A stretch of DNA of 51,033 nucleotides from an uncultured Ilumatobacter sp. (GCA_937919625.1 CALFRK010000090.1:1-51033); one strand, 5' to 3'; counted from the stretch's first letter, positions 8,510-17,488 are shown. Notes: generated by a model not told the origin, from the letters alone. A program made the numbers and translations.

Positions 8510-9739
8510 TCAGTCGGCGAGTAACGATCTGGCAATCGCTCGCGTCTGGATCTCATCGGTTCCCGCATAGATCTGGAGGACCTTGGCGTCGCGGGCCAGC
8601 TGCTCGACGTGATACTCGGCCATGTAGCCGTTGCCTCCGTGCAGTTGCACCGCCTCGAGGGCGCACGCCGTTGCCTGTTGAGCCGAGTAGAGCTTCATCG
8701 CCGAGGCTTCGGCAAACGTCATCGTCTTGCCATCGTTCGACAACTCGATTGTGCGGAACACCAGATTCTGGATGTTCATGCGGGCAACCTCCATCATCGC
8801 CAGCTTCTGTTGGATCAACTGGAACTCGCCGATCGGCTGACCAAACTGAACGCGTTCCTTGGAATACGCAACCGACAGTTCGAGACATTGCTCGATGATC
8901 CCAAGCGCCATCGCTGCCACCCCGGCGCGCTCTTGTTGAAAGGTCGCCTTGGCGCCGTCGCGTCCGCCCTTTGGTGGGTTCTCGTCCTCCCCGATCAGGC
9001 GGTCCATGCCAACCCGCACATCGTCGAGAAACAGCTCGCCCGTCGGCGACGAATGCATCCCCATCTTGCGCAGCGGTTTGCTCTGCGTGAGCCCCGGCAT
9101 GCCCGAATCGAGAACGAAGCTGAGGACCTTGCGCTGCTTCGGATCATTGCCCTCGTCAAGTTTGCAGATAAAGACGATCGTGTCGGCGTATGGGCCGTTC
9201 GTGATGAACGTCTTGTTGCCAGTCAGAATGTATTCGTCGCCGTCGCGGCGCGCTGTCGCCAACATCGACCCAAACGCGTCCGAACCTGAGTTGGGCTCGG
9301 TGATCGCCCACGCGCCAATCGTGCGCAGCGTCAGCAGATCGGGCACCCAGCGTTGCTTCTGTGCGATCGTGCCTTTGCCACTGATCGCCGAGGCAGTCAG
9401 GCCGGAGGAGACTCCGAGGGCAGTGATCAAACCTGGGCACTGTCGGCAGAGTTCGATCGTCGGGATCAAAGTCAAGCCAGCATCGCCGCCGGCGTGCCGA
9501 CTCGGTTTGTCGGTGTCGTTTGCCGTTCCGGCTGCGACCGCCTTCTCGTGCTCGATTCGCTTACGGAACGACGCCTCGGCCTGTTCGCCGATCCCAAATG
9601 TCTTGTACATCTTGCGCAACACGTCGTAGGGCGGCAGATCGCCGTGCTCGAGGTCGTCACGGATAGGGATGATCTCCTTGGCGATGAAATCCTTCATCGC
9701 TGCGCGAATCATCTCGTGCTCTTCGGACCACTCGTACAT
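8510..9739 (-). CDS. Acyl-CoA dehydrogenase
   Basis: FAD enzyme expected to introduce the alpha-beta double bond in acyl-CoA. The three-domain order is clear: N-terminal helical domain from MYEWSEEHEMIRAAMKDF, the FAD/beta domain GAWAITEPNSGSDAFGSM and LTGNKTFITNGPYAD, and the C-terminal helical domain with RVQFGQPIGEFQLIQQKLA and VQLHGGNGYMAEY ending YAGTDEIQTRAIARSLL. An unusual linker of about 30 residues near residue 75 (KRIEHEKAVAAGTANDTDKPSRH) extends the N-terminal domain. The start ATG at 9739 is chosen by family alignment although the frame is open upstream. A long palindrome lies just upstream. Confidence 0.92.
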   Translation of the reverse strand: MYEWSEEHEMIRAAMKDFIAKEIIPIRDDLEHGDLPPYDVLRKMYKTFGIGEQAEASFRKRIEHEKAVAAGTANDTDKPSRHAGGDAGLTLIPTIELCRQCPGLITALGVSSGLTASAISGKGTIAQKQRWVPDLLTLRTIGAWAITEPNSGSDAFGSMLATARRDGDEYILTGNKTFITNGPYADTIVFICKLDEGNDPKQRKVLSFVLDSGMPGLTQSKPLRKMGMHSSPTGELFLDDVRVGMDRLIGEDENPPKGGRDGAKATFQQERAGVAAMALGIIEQCLELSVAYSKERVQFGQPIGEFQLIQQKLAMMEVARMNIQNLVFRTIELSNDGKTMTFAEASAMKLYSAQQATACALEAVQLHGGNGYMAEYHVEQLARDAKVLQIYAGTDEIQTRAIARSLLAD

Positions 9740-9759
9740 GCCCTCAAGCGTAGAGTTGC

Positions 9760-9780
9760 GAGTTGTGCCTGGCACAACTC
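9760..9780. promoter_or_regulatory. Perfect 10-bp inverted repeat, candidate operator
   Basis: Arms GAGTTGTGCC and GGCACAACTC are perfect complements around a single T. It sits 21 bases upstream of the acyl-CoA dehydrogenase ATG and between this gene and the divergent luciferase-like oxidoreductase, a typical position for a dimeric repressor site. No regulator gene is adjacent. It could instead be a scattered palindromic repeat, because a related core (CCAGGCAC) recurs upstream of transketolase. Confidence 0.5.
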
Positions 9781-9794
9781 CCGACTCTCGAACA

Positions 9795-9809
9795 CCCCGC
9801 AACGCGGGG
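9795..9809. repeat. Short perfect hairpin CCCCGC-AAC-GCGGGG
   Basis: Six-base perfect arms with a 3-base loop, 15 bases beyond the longer palindrome, in the same divergent intergenic region. No T-run follows, so it is not an obvious terminator. It could be a leader hairpin if the oxidoreductase is transcribed from further upstream. Confidence 0.35.
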
Positions 9810-9865
9810 CTCAGCTCGTTCGGATGACGATCGTCAATTCGCGATCACCCACTACGTTGGTCGCT

Positions 9866-10858
9866 GTGATTCCACTCTCCGTGCTCGACCTGTCGGTGGT
9901 CCGCGACGGGGGAACGTCAGCCGACGCCCTGGCCGACACCACTCGCCTCGCTCAACACGCGGACCAACTCGGTTTCGCACGGTTCTGGGTGGCCGAGCAT
10001 CACAACATGACAACAGTTGCCAGCACCACCCCGAGCGTGCTGATCGCCCATCTGGCGGCGGAGACGGATCGCATCAGGGTCGGATCCGGCGGAGTGATGC
10101 TGCCGAACCATTCTCCGCTGGCGATCGCTGAACAGTTCGCCTTGCTCGAGGCGCTGCATCACAACCGGATTGATCTCGGGATCGGGCGTGCTCCCGGCAC
10201 CGACCCGATGACTGCATCGGCGTTCGGTCGACACCCCCACGAGAGCGTCGATAAGTTTCCTCAAGACCTGATCGACCTGATGGGAATGCTCGGCGACCGC
10301 CGCCGCGACGACGGCATGTGGACCCGCATCCGTGCCACCCCGGTCGCCACGTCCTCCCCGACGATCGCCCTGCTTGGATCATCGGCATACAGCGCCCAAT
10401 TGGCGGCACTGCTCGGGCTGCCATTTGCATATGCCCATCATTTCGATACCGGAGCCACCGACATCGCCTCCCGGTTGTACCTCGACGCCTTCGAGCCATC
10501 ACCGGTGCTCGATCAGCCACACCTGATCGTTGGCGTCGGGGCGCTCGCCGCCGAAACCGAACAGGAGGCGGCTCGGATCGGCCTGCCAGGGCGCATCCTG
10601 CGACTCGGCATCCGAACGAACCGCCGCCACCCGTTGTTGACACCAGAGGCCGCCGCCGCACACCCCGATGCGCAAAGCGCTCGCAGTATGGCCAGTGAAC
10701 AGCTGATCGGTAGCGTCGAGCGCGTCGTTGAGGGACTACGCCGCCTCGTTGAACGCACCCACGCCAACGAGTTGATGCTGACCGCCGCCACCTACGACGT
10801 CGACGACAAATTCCGCAGCCTCGACCTGATCAACGCCGCCTGGGCCGGGTGTCAATAG
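9866..10858 (+). CDS. LLM-class (luciferase-like) flavin-dependent oxidoreductase, MsnO8-type
   Basis: Predicted F420- or FMN-dependent TIM-barrel monooxygenase or dehydrogenase. It opens with IPLSVLDLSVVRDGGTSADAL, then ARFWVAEHHNM, LIAHLAAETDRIRVGSGGVMLPNHSPLAIAEQFALLEALH and RIDLGIGRAPGTDP, all typical of the family. Length is 330 aa from the GTG at 9866, where homologues usually begin; an in-frame ATG at 9824 would add 14 residues. It is the only plus-strand gene within the proteasome block, and substrate and cofactor are not decidable here. Confidence 0.82.
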   Translation: MIPLSVLDLSVVRDGGTSADALADTTRLAQHADQLGFARFWVAEHHNMTTVASTTPSVLIAHLAAETDRIRVGSGGVMLPNHSPLAIAEQFALLEALHHNRIDLGIGRAPGTDPMTASAFGRHPHESVDKFPQDLIDLMGMLGDRRRDDGMWTRIRATPVATSSPTIALLGSSAYSAQLAALLGLPFAYAHHFDTGATDIASRLYLDAFEPSPVLDQPHLIVGVGALAAETEQEAARIGLPGRILRLGIRTNRRHPLLTPEAAAAHPDAQSARSMASEQLIGSVERVVEGLRRLVERTHANELMLTAATYDVDDKFRSLDLINAAWAGCQ

Positions 10859-10876
10859 ACGAACTGCGATCGGGCG

Positions 10877-11311
10877 TCATAGGGCGCCGCTGCTGCGCCG
10901 CGCCTCATTGATCAGGTGCAGCCACTGCATCACGTCAGAGCGGGCGACCATCAGGTTAGGGGTCACTCGTTCGCTGCCCTCGTGGGTATTGCAGACGAAC
11001 ATCGAGTCGCGAATTCCGACATCGTTCATGTCGGGGTTCCACATCGCGGAGACTCCGACCGAGCGCCTCGGCGACCAGGCCCTCGGCACCTGAAGTTGTT
11101 GCCCGGCAAGCCGCCAGCGCCGCGTGAACACGGCGAAATCCGAGCCGGCGACGACAGCCAGGGCGACGAATCCGAGTCCGATTATGCGAAGTGCGCCAGA
11201 TGAGCCGACGACCGCCCCAACTCCGAACACGAACAACATCCCCGTAAAGAACCCGGCCCGCGCGTACGACCTCCACGACAATGGCAGCTCAATAGGGTCG
11301 CCGTCGGTCAC
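10877..11311 (-). CDS. Small membrane protein, translationally coupled to mpa
   Basis: Unrecognised 144-aa protein. Residues about 15-62 form two adjacent membrane segments ([18 protein letters not shown] and [20 protein letters not shown]), followed by a basic, soluble C-terminal half with [18 protein letters not shown] and [24 protein letters not shown], loosely reminiscent of bacterial PH-like membrane proteins. The GTG at 11311 overlaps the mpa stop as GTGA, which decides the start even though the frame is open upstream. The coupling suggests its dose is tied to that of the proteasomal ATPase. Function unknown. Confidence 0.65.
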   Translation of the reverse strand: MTDGDPIELPLSWRSYARAGFFTGMLFVFGVGAVVGSSGALRIIGLGFVALAVVAGSDFAVFTRRWRLAGQQLQVPRAWSPRRSVGVSAMWNPDMNDVGIRDSMFVCNTHEGSERVTPNLMVARSDVMQWLHLINEARRSSGAL

Positions 11312-13068
11312 AGGTACTGGCCTGTTTGTGTCCGCTCGATACTGCGTCCACCCATCGGATCCTCGTCTAGGGCCTCCGATACGAGCGTGCGGATAAACAC
11401 GATCCGCTCGCCCTTCTTGCCCGAAATCTTTGCCCAATCGTCGGGATTGGTGGTGTTGGGCAGGTCTTCGTGTTCTTTGTACTCCTGCTTGATCGAGGCG
11501 ATCAAGTCGGCCGTGCTGACGCCCCGCTCTCCCCCGCCGATCACACGCTTGATCGCCAGCTTCTTGGCGCGTCGCACGATGTTTTCGATCATTGCACCCG
11601 AGGCGAAGTCTTTGAAGTACAGAACCTCCTTGTCGCCGGTCTGGTACGTGACCTCGAGGAACCGGTTGGCGTCATCGTCGCGATACATCTCGGCGACGGT
11701 CGCGGTGATCATGTCAGGCACCTGCTCGGCGGCGGCGATCGGGATCTCATCGGTGAGATACCTGGCGAAGATCTGAGCGGCGGCTGCAGCCTGCGGTCGC
11801 TCGATTTTGATCTTCACGTCGAGCCGGCCAGGTCGCAGGATTGCAGGATCGATCAGGTCCTCGCGGTTCGTTGCCCCGATCACGATCACGTTCTTGAGAC
11901 CTTCGACGCCGTCGATCTCGGCCAGCAGCTGCGGCACGATCGTCGACTCCATATCCGAGCTGATACCCGAACCTCGGGTGCGGAACATCGAGTCCATCTC
12001 GTCGAAGAACACGATCACCGGCCAACCCTCTTCGCTCTTCTCGCGAGCGCGCTGGAACACGAGTCGGATCTGACGTTCGGTCTCGCCGACGTACTTGTTG
12101 AGTAGTTCGGGGCCCTTGATGTTGATGAAGTACGAGCGCCCCTTGCCCTCGCCCATCGTCTCGGCGACCTTCTTGGCCAGACTGTTGGCGACCGCTTTGG
12201 CGATCAACGTCTTGCCGCAGCCGGGCGGGCCATACAACAGGATCCCCTTCGGGGCCGGAAGACGGTGCTCGGCAAACAGTTCGTGGTGCAGGAACGGCAG
12301 CTCGACGGCGTCGGCGATCGCCTCGATCTGGGCGTCGAGGCCACCGATGTCGTCGTACGAGATGTCGGGCACCTCCTCCAACAACAGGTCTTCGACTTCG
12401 GGTCTCGGGAGGTGCTCGAGCAGCATGTTCGAACGCGGGTCGAGACGCAGCATGTCGCCGTTGCGCAGGCGAATGCCGCGCAGCGGGCTGGCCAACTCGC
12501 ACACGCGCTCCTCGTCGGCGCGGCCGATCACGATCGCCCGAATGCCATCCGCCAACACATCCTTGAGAGTGACCACCTCTCCGACCGTTTCGGGACGACG
12601 GGCCGAGATCACACTGAAGCTCTCGTTGAGGGCGACCTCGGCGCCAAGATCGAGCAGCTCGAAATCGACGTCAGGATGTAGCTCGACCTTCATTTTGCGA
12701 CCGCTTGTCAGCACGTCAACGGTGCAGTCGTCGTTTTTGCCGACCACTACGCCATACGCGTTGGGCGGCTGTGTGAGCTTGTCGACCTCGTCGCGCAGCG
12801 ACGCAATATGCTCGCGGGCTTCGCGAAGCATGTAGCTAAGTTTCTCGTTTTGGGCGGTCGCCTGCGCCAACTGGCCCTTGGTCTCGAGCAACCGTTCTTC
12901 AAGTGCTCGGACCCGATTGGGGGTGTCGGCGAGTCGCGAACGCAGATGGGCGTTTTCGTCGCTCAGCGCAGCTACCTGTGCAGCCACCTGTGCAGCGAGC
13001 GGCGCCCGATCGTCGAACGGCGCGTCGCCGTCTCGGTCGGGTTGGCTCTGTTCAACTGATTCAGCCAC
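11308..13068 (-). CDS. mpa: Mycobacterial proteasome ATPase (Mpa/ARC)
   Basis: AAA+ ring unfoldase that binds Pup and threads pupylated proteins into the 20S core. The N-terminal coiled coil (about residues 25-100) captures Pup; two OB-fold regions follow (about 100-225), then the AAA module with Walker A GPPGCGKT at 280-287 and Walker [12 protein letters not shown]. It ends GQYL, the penultimate-Tyr motif needed to dock into the alpha ring. From the GTG at 13068, preceded by GGGAGG at good spacing, it is 586 aa. It is divergent from the ferredoxin gene. The frame continues upstream but without family similarity. Confidence 0.95.
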   Translation of the reverse strand: MAESVEQSQPDRDGDAPFDDRAPLAAQVAAQVAALSDENAHLRSRLADTPNRVRALEERLLETKGQLAQATAQNEKLSYMLREAREHIASLRDEVDKLTQPPNAYGVVVGKNDDCTVDVLTSGRKMKVELHPDVDFELLDLGAEVALNESFSVISARRPETVGEVVTLKDVLADGIRAIVIGRADEERVCELASPLRGIRLRNGDMLRLDPRSNMLLEHLPRPEVEDLLLEEVPDISYDDIGGLDAQIEAIADAVELPFLHHELFAEHRLPAPKGILLYGPPGCGKTLIAKAVANSLAKKVAETMGEGKGRSYFINIKGPELLNKYVGETERQIRLVFQRAREKSEEGWPVIVFFDEMDSMFRTRGSGISSDMESTIVPQLLAEIDGVEGLKNVIVIGATNREDLIDPAILRPGRLDVKIKIERPQAAAAAQIFARYLTDEIPIAAAEQVPDMITATVAEMYRDDDANRFLEVTYQTGDKEVLYFKDFASGAMIENIVRRAKKLAIKRVIGGGERGVSTADLIASIKQEYKEHEDLPNTTNPDDWAKISGKKGERIVFIRTLVSEALDEDPMGGRSIERTQTGQYL

Positions 13069-13207
13069 GGGCACCTCCCACGGTCGTGCTGCGGTCGATG
13101 GGAACTTACACCGTGACCCTTGTCCCAACCCATCATGTTCGTTTCGACGAGCCGCCCCGGCTAAAGTGCACGAGTACAAACACCCCTCCCAAGGAGACAC
13201 GAATCAC

Positions 13208-13453
13208 ATGAAGGTCTGGATCGACCAGGATCTCTGCACAGGCGACGGCTTGTGTGAGGAAATCGCCCCCGATGTGTTTGCCCTGCTCGACGATGGTCTC
13301 GCCTACGTGAAAGAGGGCGACAAGATCTTCGCAGCGGCGAAGGGCAATTCCGAGGGAGCCGAGGGACTCGCCGAGTTCCCCGACAGCCAACTCGACTCGG
13401 TGATCGAGTCCGCCGAAGAATGCCCCGGCGAGTGCATCTTCATCGAGCCTTGA
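13208..13453 (+). CDS. Single-cluster ferredoxin
   Basis: 81-aa acidic electron carrier. Cysteines fall in CTGDGLC (residues 10-16) and in the C-terminal CPGEC, the arrangement of actinobacterial [3Fe-4S]/[4Fe-4S] ferredoxins that serve cytochromes P450 and other oxygenases. A 20-residue insert (KEGDKIFAAAKGNSEGAEG) lies before the last helix. The ATG at 13208 follows AAGGAG at rather long spacing. No P450 or reductase lies in the window, so its partner is unknown. A strong hairpin follows the stop. Confidence 0.85.
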   Translation: MKVWIDQDLCTGDGLCEEIAPDVFALLDDGLAYVKEGDKIFAAAKGNSEGAEGLAEFPDSQLDSVIESAEECPGECIFIEP

Positions 13454-13478
13454 TCCGCTCGAACAACTGAACGCAATG

Positions 13479-13510
13479 AACGACCCGGCAGTTTGCGTTG
13501 CCGGGTCGTT
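13479..13510 (+). terminator. Hairpin terminator after the ferredoxin gene
   Basis: Perfect 12-bp arms AACGACCCGGCA and TGCCGGGTCGTT with an 8-base loop, beginning 25 bases after the ferredoxin stop. No long T-run follows, which is common in GC-rich actinobacteria. It would separate the ferredoxin from selO. Confidence 0.7.
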
Positions 13511-13567
13511 GCGCGTCAATGCCCGCCCAGTGCGACTATGCGAGCCCCACGTGCGGTTGCTGAATTC

Positions 13568-15064
13568 GTGAGTGACATTCGCACAGCGACTTCGGATGTA
13601 TTCGAGTTCGACAACACATACGCCAACGAGTTGGCGGGCTTCTCGGCACCTTGGCAGGCGGTCGGTGTACCTGCTCCGCGCCTCGTTCGGCTCAACCACG
13701 CTCTGGCCCTTTCACTCGGCATCGATCCACAACCGCTCGACGGGCCACTAGGCGCGGCGATCTTCTCGGGCAACACAACGCCCAACGGAGCACAGCCGAT
13801 CGCCCAGGCGTACGCCGGTCATCAGTTCGGGGGATTCGCGGCGCAGCTCGGAGACGGTCGGGCTTTGTTGTTGGGCGAGGTCGTCGACCCCAACGGCGTC
13901 CGCCACGACATCGCCTTGAAGGGCTCTGGCCGCACGCCATTTTCACGCGGCGGCGACGGTCGGGCGTCACTCGGGCCGGTGTTACGGGAGTACTTGATGG
14001 GCGAGGCGATGTATGCGCTCGGCGTTCCGACTACCCGTGCCCTGGCAGCGGTAACCACGGGCGAACCAGTATTGCGAGACCGGGCGCTACCGGGGGCCGT
14101 GCTGACCAGGGTCGCTTCGAGTCATCTGCGGGTTGGCACGTTTCAGTTCTTTGCCTCACGCGATCAGGTCGAGATGGTTCGCACGCTCGTCGACTACGCC
14201 CTCGCCCGTCACGACCCCGAACTCGTCGACGACCCCAACCCAGCGTTGGCACTGCTCGATGCCGTGATCCTGCGCCAGGCCACATTGATCGCAGCCTGGA
14301 TGAATGTCGGCTTCATCCACGGTGTGATGAACACCGACAACGTCACCGTGTCAGGCGAAACGATCGACTTTGGACCGTGTGCATTCATCGAGGGTTTCGA
14401 TTCGCGCGCTGTGTTCAGTTCGATCGACGAGGGTGGCCGCTACGCCTACGGCAATCAGCCTTCGATCGGCAAATGGAACATGGCTCGCCTGGCCGACGCG
14501 CTCGTGCCGCTGATCCACGACGACGCCGACCAGGCGATCGCGAAGGCGACACACGCTGTCGATGCCTACGACACCATCTTCGAAGACCACTGGTTGGCGG
14601 GGGCTCGTCGCAAACTTGGTCTGGCCACCGATCTCGATGACGATCTGTCACTCGCCAAAGACTGGCTCGCACAGCTTGCGGCGCAGCACGTCGATTTCAC
14701 GCTCGCGTGGCGCAGGCTCGCCGACTTCGCGGGCGGGGATCCCGAGCCGCTTCGGGAGTTGTTCGCCGACCGAACGGGCCTAGACACCTGGCTGGTTCGC
14801 TGGCGCGAGCGGATCACGCGTGAGGAAGGCGACCCGGCCGAACGGGCTGCCGAGATGCGTCAGATCAATCCGATCTATATCGCCCGCAACCACCTGGTAG
14901 AAGAAGCTTTGGCGGCCGCTGTCGACCACGACAACCTCGAACCGTTCGATCGGTTGTTGGCGGTCGTCAGTCGCCCATTCGATGAGCGCGTCGCAGACGA
15001 GCGGTATGCGCGGCCGGCTCCGCCCGAGTACACCGCTGGTTACCGAACTTTCTGTGGCACCTGA
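13568..15064 (+). CDS. selO: Protein adenylyltransferase SelO (YdiU/UPF0061 family)
   Basis: Pseudokinase-fold enzyme that transfers AMP from ATP to hydroxyl side chains of proteins. Family blocks visible: AQAYAGHQFGGFAAQLGDGRA, ALKGSGRTPFSRGGDGRASLGPVLREYLMGEAM, GFIHGVMNTDNVTVSGETIDFGPCAF and NPIYIARNHLVEEAL, ending YRTFCGT. This protein lacks the C-terminal selenocysteine/Cys extension seen in some members apart from the Cys near its end. The start is uncertain: GTG at 13568 gives 498 aa, ATG at 13538 gives 508. It converges on trmI. Confidence 0.9.
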   Translation: MSDIRTATSDVFEFDNTYANELAGFSAPWQAVGVPAPRLVRLNHALALSLGIDPQPLDGPLGAAIFSGNTTPNGAQPIAQAYAGHQFGGFAAQLGDGRALLLGEVVDPNGVRHDIALKGSGRTPFSRGGDGRASLGPVLREYLMGEAMYALGVPTTRALAAVTTGEPVLRDRALPGAVLTRVASSHLRVGTFQFFASRDQVEMVRTLVDYALARHDPELVDDPNPALALLDAVILRQATLIAAWMNVGFIHGVMNTDNVTVSGETIDFGPCAFIEGFDSRAVFSSIDEGGRYAYGNQPSIGKWNMARLADALVPLIHDDADQAIAKATHAVDAYDTIFEDHWLAGARRKLGLATDLDDDLSLAKDWLAQLAAQHVDFTLAWRRLADFAGGDPEPLRELFADRTGLDTWLVRWRERITREEGDPAERAAEMRQINPIYIARNHLVEEALAAAVDHDNLEPFDRLLAVVSRPFDERVADERYARPAPPEYTAGYRTFCGT

Positions 15065-15092
15065 CGGCTGTCGGTTCGGCGATTGATCGGCG

Positions 15093-15917
15093 TCAGCGGA
15101 CGCGTTCGATCTTGCGGTCCGTGCGCATCGCCCGATTGCCCTGGCCGAGAAACCGGGAGACAGTAAGAAATGCTGTGTGGGCCACCATACGGTGGTCGGG
15201 GCGTACGGCTTGGCCCTCGATGTGCCAACCGCGGTGGAGCACCTCGAGTGTTCGCGAGTCGATCCAGCGGCCTTTGAATTGTTCGCGAACCTGCATCGCC
15301 TGCGTGATCGATGGCGTGTACACGACACATACACCACCTGGGTGCAACACCGATTCGAGGTGCGGGATGACCTGCCAAGGCTCGGGAAGGTCGAGCACCG
15401 CCCGATCAAACGGACCGTGCTCGTTAGAGATTCCCTCATAGCTGTCGGCGATATGCACGTCGTACCGATCGAGCACACCCTCACCGAGGAACTCGCGCAC
15501 ATTGGCGCGGGCACGGTTGGCGAAGTCTTCGCGGATCTCATAGCCAACGATCTCTGCGCCCCAACGCAGCATCGTCATCGACAATGCCGCCGAACCAACG
15601 CCTGTCTCGAACACCTTCATTCCGGGTCCGATGTCGGCCAACATGCAGATCGGGGCAAGGTCCTTGGGGTAGATCACCTGGGCACCGCGCGGCATCTCGA
15701 GTACATAGTCCTCGAGCGTCGGGCGCAGCACGGTGTATTCAGCTCCCTTGGTGCTGCTGACAATCACGCCCTCCGATTGGCCGATCACATTGTTGTGCTC
15801 GACGAAACCGGCGTGAGTGTGGAACTCGTCGCCCGCTTCGAGCGTCAGCAAATAGCGACGCTTTTTGGCGTCTAGCAGCATCACCCGGTCGCCCGGTCCC
15901 AGATTGTTCACGTTCAC
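15093..15917 (-). CDS. trmI: tRNA (adenine-58-N1)-methyltransferase
   Basis: Methylates N1 of A58 in the tRNA T-loop. The N-terminal beta domain (residues about 1-75) is followed by the Rossmann domain with PKDLAPICMLADIGPGMKVFETGVGSAALSM, the catalytic-region LDLPEPWQVIPHLESVLHPGG, and a C-terminal HRGWHIEGQAVRPDHRMVAHTAFL typical of TrmI. Length is 274 aa. Its GTG start overlaps the ttuA stop as GTGA. The linkage to the thiolase is meaningful, since m1A58 promotes 2-thiolation of residue 54 in Thermus. Confidence 0.94.
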   Translation of the reverse strand: MNVNNLGPGDRVMLLDAKKRRYLLTLEAGDEFHTHAGFVEHNNVIGQSEGVIVSSTKGAEYTVLRPTLEDYVLEMPRGAQVIYPKDLAPICMLADIGPGMKVFETGVGSAALSMTMLRWGAEIVGYEIREDFANRARANVREFLGEGVLDRYDVHIADSYEGISNEHGPFDRAVLDLPEPWQVIPHLESVLHPGGVCVVYTPSITQAMQVREQFKGRWIDSRTLEVLHRGWHIEGQAVRPDHRMVAHTAFLTVSRFLGQGNRAMRTDRKIERVR

Positions 15918-16903
15918 TCCCCTACCGCTTGTGCGGCCAGATATGCCTTGCGGGCTTTCTTGTTCAGCACTAACTCAACAGGCACCGGGTGATTTCCCGA
16001 CACGCGTTCTTGTAACCGGCAGAACGCGCACACCTCACCGGTCGTGGGTGCACCACACGTCTCGCAATCGCGTAGATCGCCGGCTGCCGCCTGGTTGAGA
16101 CCCGCCAACAGCGGCGCCATCTTGTCGACGAAATTGAGGTAAAACGCCGACTTTGAGCCGGGTGATTGCCGTTCGATCGCGTTCAGCGCTGCCTTGTAGG
16201 CGAGATGCTTGTTGCCGAGCGCCATCGGGCATTCCTCGACCTGATAGTCGATGCCGCGCACGATGCACCAGGCGGCCATCTCGCGTTCGGTTAGACGTAT
16301 CAGTGGCTTGACCTTCTTCGGAAACCCATCGCGGGCGGGCAAAACGGGGTACTGCCTGGCGAGATATTCAATGTCCCAGCGCAGCGTGTTGCCGAACAGC
16401 ACGGCCGCCTCATCGTCGAGGTTGTGGCCGGTGACGACCACGTCATAGCCGCCGTCGAGGGCGGCCTTGTCGAACAGATGCCGCTTGGAGAGTCCGCACG
16501 CCGAGCAGGGCACCCGCTTGGTGACTTTGGCGGCAGTCGGCACGTCATAGCCGTACTCGCCCCGCAGGTCGATGGTGATCAGCTGTAACCCACGCTCGTC
16601 GGCAAACGTTTGCGCATAGTCGAGACTGACATCGCTGTACTCGCCGATTCCGAGCCCGATATACAGGCCGTCAGCCTGGTAACCGAGCTCGATCAGGATG
16701 TCCCACACGGCCAGAGAGTCTTTGCCTCCGCTGACGGCCACGAGGATCTTGTCGTCGGTCGCCAGCATCTCGTGATCGTGGATCGCCTTCTCGACCTGAC
16801 GACGGCACAGCTGTAGCAGGTGTTCGGCGCAGAAGTTGGCGTTGTGGCGCGGCAGATCGATGATCGCCGGTTGACGGCAAACACGACACTTCGAGTAGGT
16901 CAT
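15914..16903 (-). CDS. ttuA: TtuA-type tRNA 2-thiolation enzyme
   Basis: PP-loop ATPase that adenylates a tRNA base and replaces its 2-oxygen with sulfur. Visible parts: an N-terminal zinc finger (Cys6, Cys9, Cys25, His28), the PP-loop SGGKDS at 58-63, Cys133 and Cys136 in VPCSACG plus Cys225 in EECPMA, which match the [4Fe-4S] ligands of TtuA, and a second zinc finger near the C-terminus (CETCG...CAFC). The two zinc fingers favour TtuA over TtcA (s2C32). At 329 aa it is slightly long. It overlaps trmI by four bases and lies 58 bases after a sulfur-carrier gene, the expected sulfur donor. Confidence 0.85.
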   Translation of the reverse strand: MTYSKCRVCRQPAIIDLPRHNANFCAEHLLQLCRRQVEKAIHDHEMLATDDKILVAVSGGKDSLAVWDILIELGYQADGLYIGLGIGEYSDVSLDYAQTFADERGLQLITIDLRGEYGYDVPTAAKVTKRVPCSACGLSKRHLFDKAALDGGYDVVVTGHNLDDEAAVLFGNTLRWDIEYLARQYPVLPARDGFPKKVKPLIRLTEREMAAWCIVRGIDYQVEECPMALGNKHLAYKAALNAIERQSPGSKSAFYLNFVDKMAPLLAGLNQAAAGDLRDCETCGAPTTGEVCAFCRLQERVSGNHPVPVELVLNKKARKAYLAAQAVGE

Positions 16904-16961
16904 CGATCCTTCTTAACACCAGAATCGGCGCCACCGGTGGCCGGGCCGGGTGACACTCTGG

Positions 16962-17156
16962 TCACCCTCCGGAGATGACCGGCCGCACCTCGATCGTGTC
17001 GTCGGGCTGGAGACGACCATCGCCGGGCACCAGTGTGCCGTTGCGGATCACCAGGAACGACTCACGATTCAGATCAAGCTGATCTAGCAACTGATTGACG
17101 GTATGTGCCCCATCGACGGTGATCTCGCGTTTGGGCTGTCGGAGACGGACGATCAC
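16962..17156 (-). CDS. Ubiquitin-like sulfur carrier (MoaD/ThiS/TtuB-like)
   Basis: A 64-aa beta-grasp protein ending VISGG. The diglycine tail is the site that E1-like enzymes thiocarboxylate in ThiS, MoaD and TtuB. Further support comes from HTVNQLLDQLDLNRESFLVIRNGTLVPGD and QPDDTIEVRPVISGG, the usual ThiS-like ending. The GTG at 17156 overlaps the upstream stop as GTGA, so this start is preferred to one 30 bases further upstream. Its position directly before ttuA suggests a TtuB-like role in tRNA thiolation; thiamine genes are absent nearby. An E1-like TtuC is not in this window. Confidence 0.82.
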   Translation of the reverse strand: MIVRLRQPKREITVDGAHTVNQLLDQLDLNRESFLVIRNGTLVPGDGRLQPDDTIEVRPVISGG

Positions 17157-17485
17157 GAGGCACTGCGGGACTTCGACTCGGCCCAAAGTTGGGCGAGTGC
17201 CCGATCACCTTTGATGGTCCGCGGCGTGACACCGTCTCGCACCATCTTTTTGCGCGAACGGCGCGACAACGGCTTGGAAGTGGTGAGCTGCATGACCCGG
17301 CCCGAGCCAAGGCTGGAGACGTCGATCACCTCAGGGTTCTTGCCGAAGAACTTCTTGATGGTGCTCCTGCCGAACACGAGGACTCCGATCAGTTTCCAGA
17401 GCATGCTTGGGCCTAGGAAGCCAGTGTTGATCGCCTTGCGCCGGATCAGCGCAGAGGGCCGCAACATCCGCGGAATCAGGGCCAT
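17153..17485 (-). CDS. Small basic protein of unknown function
   Basis: Unrecognised 110-aa protein. A hydrophobic stretch near residues 25-40 (FLGPSMLWKLIGVLVFG) is followed by a basic tail with KPLSRRSRKKMVRDGVTPRTIKGDR. It is tightly packed: three bases after the preceding membrane protein and overlapping the sulfur-carrier gene by four bases (GTGA). The packing is the main reason to believe it is real. No function is proposed. Confidence 0.6.
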   Translation of the reverse strand: MALIPRMLRPSALIRRKAINTGFLGPSMLWKLIGVLVFGRSTIKKFFGKNPEVIDVSSLGSGRVMQLTTSKPLSRRSRKKMVRDGVTPRTIKGDRALAQLWAESKSRSAS

Positions 17486-17488
17486 CGG

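Noticed and set aside
13651-14640. A 329-codon frame overlapping selO in another frame on the same strand
   Set aside because: Arginine-rich, repetitive composition typical of out-of-frame translation of GC-rich genes.
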